A stretch of 64,000 nt of DNA from Eubacteriales Family XIII. Incertae Sedis bacterium (GTDB taxonomy: Bacteria; Bacillota; Clostridia; Peptostreptococcales; Anaerovoracaceae): positions 1 through 64,000 of the forward strand of contig JAISED010000057.1 of NCBI GenBank assembly GCA_031264295.1, given 5' to 3'. The translations under genes were made by a program, and so were the position numbers. Shown in pieces: positions 19,165-27,308 of this stretch. Numbering within the stretch: the first letter of the stretch is position 1; each line of letters opens with the position of its first letter. Below the pieces are notes generated by a model. It searched no databases, had not been told where the DNA came from, and saw only the letters and a list, made by a program, of their open reading frames with translations.

Positions 19165-20706
19165 ATGATTAAAGTACTGGTAGTCGAAGATGAACCGCTT
19201 CTTGCCCGCGTTCTTGCCAAACTGATTTCCGCCAATCCTTCATTTGAAGCGCTGGGCGTCGTCTATGACGGACAAGCGGCGCTTGAAAGGATCGCGGAGG
19301 GCGGTGTTGACGCCGTTTTCACGGATATCAGAATGCCCGTTATGGACGGGCTTGAACTGATGCGCCGCATGTACGCCCTGTATCCGCATATACCCGTGGT
19401 GATACTGACAGGGTATCCGGAGTTCAGTTACGCGAAGGAAGCGATAACCTACAAGGCTTTCGATTATGTGCTGAAGCCCTTGAGTTACGAAAAGGTGGGC
19501 GAGGCATTGGCGCGTCTCGAAAAGGAGCATTTTGCAAGGACCCGTGACCGCCGGCAGAGGGCATTTCTGAGAGTCCTGAGAGGGGAGAATATTGGCGCGG
19601 AGGTATTGCCGGACTGCATGGCGGCTATATTGTGCGCGGGCGCGCTGTGCCTGTCCGAACCGGACATACCATCAGAAGCGCAGATGTTTTGGGAAGACTA
19701 CGATCTGGAGGAAAGCGTTGAGAAGATCGCGATGGACAAAGGGAGCTTTTTTGTCTTCAACGGTCTGCTCAATGCGGAAAAGCTCATCGTAGCGCAGCAT
19801 ATAGAACCGGCGGATATGGAAAGCGCCTGCAGGAGATTGTTTGGCGAACTGAATCAAAACGGGAAACACATACCTGTTACACTGATAGGCTATAACAGTA
19901 AGATCGCGCCTTCGGAACTGCATAAGACCGCGCGCCGCTTGAATACAGCCTTGGGTCAGTGTATGACGCTGTATGACTCTAAATTCGTGTGGAGCGATCT
20001 ATCGCGGGAAACCGCCGCCGCACACAGTGTTCCGGGGGCTGAATCCGTAGAGAAGGCCGTAGAGGCTATATGCGCTCAGGATGCGGAAAAGTTGAATGCG
20101 GTGCTTATGAACACCATATGCGCCTATAAAGGGAACATGCCTCAGAAGATCCTCCTCCAATTCCTCGACGAAATAAGGAGGGACAAGCGCCTGGTGATCG
20201 GATGGGATCAGGAACCGGCTAAAAACGCAGTTGAGTTTGAAAACGTGATATTCAGCGCTTCGGATAACGAACAACTCTGCGCGGCGCTGCAGGCGCTGCT
20301 TTTAGCAAAGAGATGGGATAATAAGCAGTCCATGAGGGATACGGTAAGCCGGATAGAGGAATATCTTATCGCGAATTATAACAAGCCTGTCACCCACAAT
20401 ATGCTGGCATCCCAGTTCGGCTTCGTCTCATCGTATATCAGCAAGATGTTCCGCAAGCACAGAGGGGTAAGTCCCTCCGAATTCTTGACTAAATACAGGG
20501 TAGAAAAAGCTAAAGAGATAATGGACAGCCGCAGCGACGTGTTGATCAAAGACATTGCAGTAGCGGTGGGTTATCCGGACTATTTCTATTTCTCGAAAAT
20601 CTTCAAAAAGGAAACCGGACTCTGGCCGAAGGACTACGTCGCTATGAGGAGGAATACGCCTCCCGTTGCTGTAGGGGCGCCCCCGGACGCAGGGAAGGTG
20701 ATATGA
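19165..20706 (+). CDS. YesN-type response regulator with AraC DNA-binding domain
   Basis: 'KVLVVEDEPLLARVLAKLI', 'DAVFTDIRMPVMDGLELMRRM', C-terminal AraC HTH 'SSYISKMFRKHRGVSPSEFLTKYRVEKAKEIM'. Confidence 0.93.
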   Translation: MIKVLVVEDEPLLARVLAKLISANPSFEALGVVYDGQAALERIAEGGVDAVFTDIRMPVMDGLELMRRMYALYPHIPVVILTGYPEFSYAKEAITYKAFDYVLKPLSYEKVGEALARLEKEHFARTRDRRQRAFLRVLRGENIGAEVLPDCMAAILCAGALCLSEPDIPSEAQMFWEDYDLEESVEKIAMDKGSFFVFNGLLNAEKLIVAQHIEPADMESACRRLFGELNQNGKHIPVTLIGYNSKIAPSELHKTARRLNTALGQCMTLYDSKFVWSDLSRETAAAHSVPGAESVEKAVEAICAQDAEKLNAVLMNTICAYKGNMPQKILLQFLDEIRRDKRLVIGWDQEPAKNAVEFENVIFSASDNEQLCAALQALLLAKRWDNKQSMRDTVSRIEEYLIANYNKPVTHNMLASQFGFVSSYISKMFRKHRGVSPSEFLTKYRVEKAKEIMDSRSDVLIKDIAVAVGYPDYFYFSKIFKKETGLWPKDYVAMRRNTPPVAVGAPPDAGKVI

Positions 20707-20887
20707 CCGATACTGGGGCAGAACGGGCTGAAATTTGAACATTCTCGCCTGATAACAAGCTCGGCCTCAGGTTAAAGGTCATCGTGTTTGCCTCCACGAG
20801 GGGAATAAGGTGGTTGACGGTGATAGCGCCTTTATTATTTAAGTATAGCAGAAGGGATTGCAAATTCGAAAAAACGGAGGTGTTACC

Positions 20888-21361
20888 ATGTATGATGTTC
20901 TCTATATTGCCAAGTGGTTTTTAAACCGTGACCGCATAACCAGTTCGTTAGCGGATAGCGATGGTGTATCAAATCTCAAACTCCAAAAATTGCTTTATTA
21001 CGCCCAAGGCACATTTCTTGCCGTGAAGGGTGAAAAACTTTTCGAAGACGATCTCCTTGCGTGGACACACGGCCCTGTCGTCGAGAGCGTCTATCACGCT
21101 TACAAAGCGTACGGATATTACCCCATCGACTTCGACGAGGATTATAGCGATGCTGATATCGCCGATGAGGATAAGTCTTTGCTTGAGGACGTATACCAAT
21201 CTTTTGCAGGATATTCCGCATGGGGACTTCGTGAAATGACGCATAACGAGGCGCCTTGGAAAGAGACTCCCCAAGGTGAGGCCATCGATCCCGTTTTAAT
21301 TAAAGATTATTTCGAATGCGAAATTATTAACTGGGGTGAGGGAGGATATGCCAAAACATAA
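20888..21361 (+). CDS. Panacea-domain (DUF4065/SocA-like) protein, candidate antitoxin
   Basis: 'MYDVLYIAKWFLNRD...SNLKLQKLLYYAQGTFLAVKGEKLFEDDLLAWTHGPVVESVYHAYKAYG' is the Panacea signature. RBS CGGAGG before the ATG at 20888. Confidence 0.88.
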   Translation: MYDVLYIAKWFLNRDRITSSLADSDGVSNLKLQKLLYYAQGTFLAVKGEKLFEDDLLAWTHGPVVESVYHAYKAYGYYPIDFDEDYSDADIADEDKSLLEDVYQSFAGYSAWGLREMTHNEAPWKETPQGEAIDPVLIKDYFECEIINWGEGGYAKT

Positions 21362-21788
21362 AACTGCTGTCACCAAGGCGGCCGAGGTCAATCCCCACAA
21401 AGTATTTATCGTCGGTTCTTCCGCATATCTAAGTTTCTCGTTTCGTTATATTACGAGCAACAAAAACTATTCTCTTGCGGGTTTTAAAAACCCGGAGAGT
21501 AAAGGCATTGCACATTCATTGCTGGTGAGACTATCTGAATTATCATCCTGTAAGATGTCCGAGCTATTGAGTTACGGAAAGGTGAGCGGATTTGAAACCA
21601 TACCACATAACAGGTTTCATTGTAAGATGTCAATCAATGGAATGCCGATTCCGGAAGATATAAAACTGTATGTTTTCCGTTTTAATAACCAGAATTCAAG
21701 ACTAATATGTTACAAATCGCCGGACGCGCAAAACCTGTTCTATATTATGGCGTTTGATTTCGAACACTCAATATATAATCATGGATAG
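21348..21788 (+). CDS. Uncharacterised small protein translationally coupled to the Panacea gene, candidate toxin
   Basis: RBS GGGAGG then ATG at 21348, overlapping the upstream stop by 14 nt on the same strand. Confidence 0.6.
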   Translation: MPKHKTAVTKAAEVNPHKVFIVGSSAYLSFSFRYITSNKNYSLAGFKNPESKGIAHSLLVRLSELSSCKMSELLSYGKVSGFETIPHNRFHCKMSINGMPIPEDIKLYVFRFNNQNSRLICYKSPDAQNLFYIMAFDFEHSIYNHG

Positions 21789-21913
21789 CAATAGATTAAC
21801 GAGCCGCACGCTTTTGCAACAGCATTTGAAGAATAGCCCAAATGAAAGGTTTATCTATTTTATTACCTGTTAAAAATGTAATAAAATTGCACATTTGACG
21901 CAGGCTTTGGGGG

Positions 21914-22267
21914 GTGAAGAGCATGTTCATGAAGAACATTGGGGCGATAGCGATAATCACCTATGCTACCGTGTTGCTCATAGCAGGGATGCTGTCATAT
22001 TCACTTGCGGATGGAGATATAGGCGGTGAAGATGGCGGAAATGGTCTTGGAGCCGGACTGGTGACCGGAGCTGAGGCTGAAGATGTAAATGCAGCCGGAA
22101 TCGGAGTTGAAGCAGCCGGATCCGAAGTTGAAAATGGAACGGAAGATGTATACGCATATAAAGACGAAGATAGAGATATGCTCTCTGCGATGTTTACATT
22201 GGGTGAAATGCTCAATCCTCTGTTTTCCAAAGAATCAAAGTTAAGTACGAAAGCCCCGCACATTTGA
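21914..22267 (+). CDS. Small hypothetical membrane/secreted protein with Gly/Ala/Glu-rich segment
   Basis: N-terminal TM 'IGAIAIITYATVLLIAGML', then 'GGEDGGNGLGAGLVTGAEAEDVNAAGIGVEAAG'. Confidence 0.4.
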   Translation: MKSMFMKNIGAIAIITYATVLLIAGMLSYSLADGDIGGEDGGNGLGAGLVTGAEAEDVNAAGIGVEAAGSEVENGTEDVYAYKDEDRDMLSAMFTLGEMLNPLFSKESKLSTKAPHI

Positions 22268-22450
22268 TAAACATAAATATCGCTAAGTATTGCAGCGAAA
22301 ACAATATTGAATGGCCGACAGAGGAAGAGATGATCAAAGCTTGCCCCGGCGAAATAACAAATAAGGCGCTATTAGAAGTCTGGGCGAATCACCCTCCGCG
22401 AGAATAAGGCGTTTATGTTCGGAATGTTTAATGGACAATATTCTATGGAC

Positions 22451-22509
22451 AATATGCTATAAAGATTCCAGTTGAAACTCATCTCTGAACGGACTATAAT
22501 TAATGTAAA
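22451..22509 (+). promoter_or_regulatory. Sigma-A promoter, copy 1 of a duplicated upstream region
   Basis: TTGAAA (22472-22477), 17-bp spacer, TATAAT (22495-22500). Confidence 0.8.
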
Positions 22510-22548
22510 CAATACCCTCGAAAGCAGTTTTGGTTCCATCTGCAAGCA

Positions 22549-23421
22549 ATGGAAAGAATGATGACTAAAAAAATAACGATTATCTTCATATCTGTAATAG
22601 TATTTATTATTTCATTCCAAGGCTGTAAATACAGCGATTCCGATCTGACTGATTTCTCTAGACACGGGACGTTTTCGTTTTCGGGTGACAGTTTGAGCGT
22701 ACAATATTTTGGTGCGGACGATTATGTACAGATTTCCGTTCCAGAATATATTGAACAGTGTTTTCAGGCGGAAGCTCAAGAAACTGAGTCGTTCGGCGTA
22801 TTTGTTCATCCCCGTATTACAGCTTTTGTGTCAGGCGGAAAGTTTGATGATAGTTACGATGCTGCTGAAATATATTGTACCACAAACGAGGGCAAGAGCT
22901 GGTTTCGAAGTATATTGCCGAGTGTTCGCGAAGCACAGGACGTAGGCGGCGGCAATATATTTTCGTCTGTATCTATAGGCTTCACATCATCGCTTGACGG
23001 TTGGATTATAGGAAGTCGACATTATGGAATGGGAAACCAAGAAAACTTTATATACCTTTCACATGATGGAGGGAAAACGTGGGAAGAAACCAATAATATA
23101 AACGATCAATATGCTAGGGTTTTGCGTTTCGGACTGTTTACAAGCGAAAGCATTGGATTCATGTGCTTCAGATTTGAGTTTGAAGAAAATCCTTTTCCGA
23201 TATATAGAACAGCAGATGGCGGAACTACATGGAGTTTAGCTTTAATGCCGGAAATCATTCAACCGGAAAATTCATATTACGAATTTTCCGCTCTCCAATT
23301 CCATGACAGTATATACGAACTCACCCTGTCAAATCATGAGTATGCAGAGGATATTTTAACGCTCACAAGTTCTGATTTTGGAGTTACTTGGAACAATTTA
23401 AAACAAAAAAGGAACCGCTAA
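22549..23421 (+). CDS. Secreted lipoprotein with BNR/YCF48-like photosystem-assembly-type repeats
   Basis: Lipobox-like 'IISFQGC'; 'CTTNEGKSWFRSILP', 'LSHDGGKTWEETN', 'TADGGTTWSLALMP' repeats. Confidence 0.7.
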   Translation: MERMMTKKITIIFISVIVFIISFQGCKYSDSDLTDFSRHGTFSFSGDSLSVQYFGADDYVQISVPEYIEQCFQAEAQETESFGVFVHPRITAFVSGGKFDDSYDAAEIYCTTNEGKSWFRSILPSVREAQDVGGGNIFSSVSIGFTSSLDGWIIGSRHYGMGNQENFIYLSHDGGKTWEETNNINDQYARVLRFGLFTSESIGFMCFRFEFEENPFPIYRTADGGTTWSLALMPEIIQPENSYYEFSALQFHDSIYELTLSNHEYAEDILTLTSSDFGVTWNNLKQKRNR

Positions 23422-23572
23422 GATTTGCATTTTACTCTATTAGTCACGGCGCTGCGCAATACTCACGCATATAAGTCTCCATCTTTTGTTTCATAAGATC
23501 TTGAGTTTTACATGCTTTTCTACCATAAACCCAGCCGCAGTGCATAAAGCGTTTAAAAAATCAATGGATAGA

Positions 23573-23632
23573 CAATATGCTATAAAGATTCCAGTTGAAA
23601 TTCACCTCTGAACGGACTATAATTAATGTAAA
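23573..23632 (+). promoter_or_regulatory. Sigma-A promoter, copy 2 of the duplicated upstream region
   Basis: TTGAAA (23595-23600), 17-bp spacer, TATAAT (23618-23623), in a segment nearly identical to that at 22451. Confidence 0.8.
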
Positions 23633-23644
23633 ACAAATGGAAGG

Positions 23645-24727
23645 ATGATCAAAATGCTAAAAAAGTTAACGTCATTCTTAGTTATTGCGGTTCTTTGTCT
23701 CGGTATTTTTACACTGGTGAAAGTGTCAGATTATTCGTTCAGTAACACAAATGACGGTTCGCAATCGCAGCTCGGCATGGAAGATGATCAAGAGCAGAAA
23801 AGCGAAGCTCGTCAAAAGTATGAGGCTTTGCTCGAAGGGAACTATCGTAACGGTGAACTGGTCGATAAATTTGAAGAGGCATTTGGGAATCTGTCGCCGC
23901 AGTATATCCGTGAGAACTATAAGACACTATTTGACGCTGAAGCAGGCGAGATCGACGAAGGCTTTCTGTCCGTCATAACAAACGAAGAAATGCGCAGTGT
24001 CCAGTCCGCGCAAGCCATGAATGTAATAAACCAAGCAGTTTTATATTCGGATTCCGATTCGGAAGCCGAAGAAAAATCATACGAAGAAATTTTCGGACCG
24101 ATTCCCGAACCTGAGATGCCTGCATATGAAGAAGCCGAAGAACCTATCTCTTACGTCGTATTGGAGAACGACGACAACGGCAATTCCGTCTCACCTACGC
24201 AGACGCAAAGCGCGCAGAGTGGGTTCACACAGAGCCAAGATTCTGCAAGCGCGTTGAGCGAAACAGACGACAGAAGTGTGTCTGTCGTAATTGAAAGTAA
24301 TTGTGATGTCAACATTAAGGATAACAACGGAAACACTGTATTGGAAGACGGTGACAAATTGTACATTGAAGATACTGCGGGACTCACGCGTTCGGTTGGT
24401 ACAGTTTGGTGGATCAATCACGAGACAAACCGAAAGCAATATATCTTTTCGTCAGGTCAGTATACGATAAAGTTATCAAGCCCAGAAGAGGTTGTTGGCA
24501 CAGCAAAGATTATCACCATGTGTAAAGATGCGGATATTGTCACATCATTAGAAATATATGACAGTTTTAACGTGGTTGGTGAAGCCGTAATAAATATAGC
24601 GCCCGGCTCTGTAACCGTTTCTGCAAATACGAATGCGGAGAATTCAAGGAAGAGACAAGGCTCATTGATTGAACCGTCAAAGAGTCTAACTCTAGAGGAA
24701 CTGCAAGCTTTTAACGGCAACATTTGA
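23645..24727 (+). CDS. Hypothetical secreted protein
   Basis: Signal peptide-like N-terminus 'LTSFLVIAVLCLGIFTLV'; acidic low-complexity middle; no family recognised. Confidence 0.6.
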   Translation: MIKMLKKLTSFLVIAVLCLGIFTLVKVSDYSFSNTNDGSQSQLGMEDDQEQKSEARQKYEALLEGNYRNGELVDKFEEAFGNLSPQYIRENYKTLFDAEAGEIDEGFLSVITNEEMRSVQSAQAMNVINQAVLYSDSDSEAEEKSYEEIFGPIPEPEMPAYEEAEEPISYVVLENDDNGNSVSPTQTQSAQSGFTQSQDSASALSETDDRSVSVVIESNCDVNIKDNNGNTVLEDGDKLYIEDTAGLTRSVGTVWWINHETNRKQYIFSSGQYTIKLSSPEEVVGTAKIITMCKDADIVTSLEIYDSFNVVGEAVINIAPGSVTVSANTNAENSRKRQGSLIEPSKSLTLEELQAFNGNI

Positions 24728-24750
24728 TAGTAAATAAACAAAAGATGATC

Positions 24751-24782
24751 TTAGCTCCGTTGCAACTTCGCAGCGGAGCTAA
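24751..24782. terminator. Stem-loop
   Basis: TTAGCTCCGTTGC (24751-24763) / GCAGCGGAGCTAA (24770-24782) near-perfect inverted repeat. Confidence 0.5.
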
Positions 24783-24790
24783 CGTCGCAT

Positions 24791-25390
24791 TTGGCACAGG
24801 TGCGCGTTAGGCGCAAGGAGGGTGATGTGATCGATACTGGACTGCCAGAAACACGAAGGGAAACCTTGCGGCGTGTTATGGCGCCGCTTAATCGCAGGCA
24901 GAATATGCGGTGTAGGATCCGAACTCTGATATTGCTTTTGCTGGGTGAATGTCCCCTAACAATTATATATTTCCAAATATATAATCTCGTATATATGCTA
25001 TTTTATGCTATTTGCGAGAAGTTTAACGCACTACTTACAAATTTTGCGGGCGAAAGTTCACAATTTACCAACTTTATGGAAAGTGAGCTTTTTACATATA
25101 TCCCATACATTTTAGGATTCTTTGCTCTGAATTTTATAGTAAATATCATCTCAATTACCAGTAGAAAAATTGATATTTTTTTTGAAATATTAATTAGTTT
25201 AGCTGTATGGACAACAGTTTTTTTCATCATCGCAAAATTCAGGAAAGGGTGGTTTGATGATTTATACATCGGCGTTGCTATACAATATTTGCTTACAATA
25301 TTGTGTATGTGTATCGCGGAGGTGATTTTTTACGCAATCAGATTCAAAAAGGAACGCGCAAAGATAGAACATCTGCCGGAGCGTCCTTAG
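24791..25390 (+). CDS. Hypothetical multi-pass membrane protein
   Basis: About 4 hydrophobic segments; no family recognised. Confidence 0.5.
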   Translation: MAQVRVRRKEGDVIDTGLPETRRETLRRVMAPLNRRQNMRCRIRTLILLLLGECPLTIIYFQIYNLVYMLFYAICEKFNALLTNFAGESSQFTNFMESELFTYIPYILGFFALNFIVNIISITSRKIDIFFEILISLAVWTTVFFIIAKFRKGWFDDLYIGVAIQYLLTILCMCIAEVIFYAIRFKKERAKIEHLPERP

Positions 25391-25540
25391 AAGCGTGATG
25401 AAATCGTCCGTGCTCGAGCACATCGCCGGGCTATTCCCTACCTTTTCTTTTACCATTTTCAAGGTTCAATTTTTTACATCGATCGCTTTCATATTGTCCA
25501 TTTACATAAGCTTCATGAAAATCTAAACTTGAATTATTTA

Positions 25541-25703
25541 AGGGAACTTCTAAAAACCCAGGGTGTGCAGATTCGGCGTGAATTTTGTCACGATTCACAG
25601 TCGAAAAACGCAGACATACTGGTAGTATGGCGAGGCTTTTCGGCGAAGAAGCGTGGCAAAAGGCGCGTCGAAGATGTGCGGCAGGGGTTTTTAGAAGTTC
25701 CCT
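25541..25703. mobile_element. MITE-like non-autonomous element (163 bp, 19-bp perfect terminal inverted repeats)
   Basis: AGGGAACTTCTAAAAACCC (25541-25559) and GGGTTTTTAGAAGTTCCCT (25685-25703) are exact reverse complements. The interior is an imperfect long palindrome centred on CATACTGGTAGTATG. Confidence 0.85.
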
Positions 25704-25718
25704 AAAGGGAGGTTTGTC

Positions 25719-27230
25719 ATGACGTCAAAAAATGGACTTTCTATTATCAAACCTGTGCCGAAGACTAGGATCGGTCTTTACAGCGCGGGCTTAAAGGCGT
25801 ACTGGAGCCAGTTTGAAGGACTGCGTGACAGGCTCCGGCAGTACGGCGCATTTATCGAAGAGAAGCTGAGCCAGTATGGAGAAGTGTTCAACTACGGTTT
25901 GGTGGATGATGAAGCGGAGGGCAGGAAGGCCGGCGAATGGCTGAACGCCAACAATGTAGACATCGTATTCTGCCATTCGGCGACTTATTTCACAAGCGCG
26001 TCAGCGCTTCCGGTTCATCAGGCTTGCAAGGCTCATGTGGTGATCTTGAATCTTCAGCCAACTGCCGCTATGAATTACGCGCGGACGACGACGGGCGAAT
26101 GGCTCGCGCATTGCGGCGCCTGTCCTGTACCTGAGTTCTGCAACGCACTGGGTAGGGCGGGGATAAGCTTCGATGTGGTAAACGGTCTTCTCGGACTCGA
26201 AAAGACGCCTGAGATATCCGTCGCGGATGAAGTCACCGCACATCGCCCTGAAGCTGTTAAGGTCTGGGAAAAAGCATCCCGATTCGCGAGGGCGGCGGGC
26301 GTAAAGCGTATGCTGCGCGGCGCCAGATTCGGATTTCTGGGCGGCAATTACAGCGGTATGCTTGATATGTACAGCGATTTCACGGTTCTTCAAACCCAGA
26401 CAGGTATGCACGTGGAACTACTTGAAATGTGCGATCTGAACCGCAGTCTGCAAAAGATTACGGACGCGGAGGTTTCGGAGAAGATGGACGCCATCGGCAA
26501 GTTCTTCCGCATAGAAGGGGATTCCCCTGCGGATCCCATTGCGAAAAAACCCGATCCTGAGCAGTTACGCTGGTCTGCGAGAGTAGCGGCGGCGCAGGAG
26601 CGCATGGCGCGGGAATATGATCTCGACGCTCTCGCGTACTACTACCACGGTTCCGATGATAATGAATATGAGAGACTTCAGGCCGGCTTTATAGTCGGTC
26701 ATTCGCTGCTTACCGCCGCCGGTGTGCCATGCGCGGGGGAAGGCGATATGAAGACGGCTCTCGCTATGAAAATATGCGACAGTCTCGGCGTAGGCGGAAG
26801 CTTCAGCGAGATTGTGGCGGTGGACTATAACATAGGGAGCATTATTCTCGGTCACGACGGGCCCTTCCATATCATGATATCCGACGGTAAACCCGTTCTT
26901 AGGGGCATGGGCGTATATCACGGCAAGCGCGGCAGCGGGGTGTCGGTGGAGGCGAACGTCGCCGCAGGAGATGTGACGCTGCTGGGAGCGGCGCAGACGT
27001 CCGAAGGCAAGCTGCGTTTCATCGTGAGCGAAGGAAAGGCGGTTAAAGAAGAGATACTCAAGATAGGCAACACTCAAACCCACGTCATATTCGATACAGA
27101 TCCAGACACATATATGGATAAGTGGTTCCCATGCGAACCGACGCACCATATGGCTATGAGCGTAGGGAGAAACGCCGAGCTGTTTCTGACTACAGCCAAG
27201 CTTCTGGGGATTGAGTGTTTAATAGTATAA
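25719..27230 (+). CDS. L-fucose/L-arabinose isomerase-family protein
   Basis: 'NVDIVFCHSATYFTSASALPVHQACKAHVVILNLQPTAAMNYARTTTGEWLAHCGACPVPEF', 'CDLNRSLQKITDAEV' are typical of the AraA/FucI-like family. Confidence 0.75.
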   Translation: MTSKNGLSIIKPVPKTRIGLYSAGLKAYWSQFEGLRDRLRQYGAFIEEKLSQYGEVFNYGLVDDEAEGRKAGEWLNANNVDIVFCHSATYFTSASALPVHQACKAHVVILNLQPTAAMNYARTTTGEWLAHCGACPVPEFCNALGRAGISFDVVNGLLGLEKTPEISVADEVTAHRPEAVKVWEKASRFARAAGVKRMLRGARFGFLGGNYSGMLDMYSDFTVLQTQTGMHVELLEMCDLNRSLQKITDAEVSEKMDAIGKFFRIEGDSPADPIAKKPDPEQLRWSARVAAAQERMAREYDLDALAYYYHGSDDNEYERLQAGFIVGHSLLTAAGVPCAGEGDMKTALAMKICDSLGVGGSFSEIVAVDYNIGSIILGHDGPFHIMISDGKPVLRGMGVYHGKRGSGVSVEANVAAGDVTLLGAAQTSEGKLRFIVSEGKAVKEEILKIGNTQTHVIFDTDPDTYMDKWFPCEPTHHMAMSVGRNAELFLTTAKLLGIECLIV

Positions 27231-27308
27231 GCTTATAAACTGTTATTTGTTGTTTCTCAGTATCAAGTCGGCAGCCCAGTCCCTAAGTCTCAATCAGGCG
27301 CCGGACAG

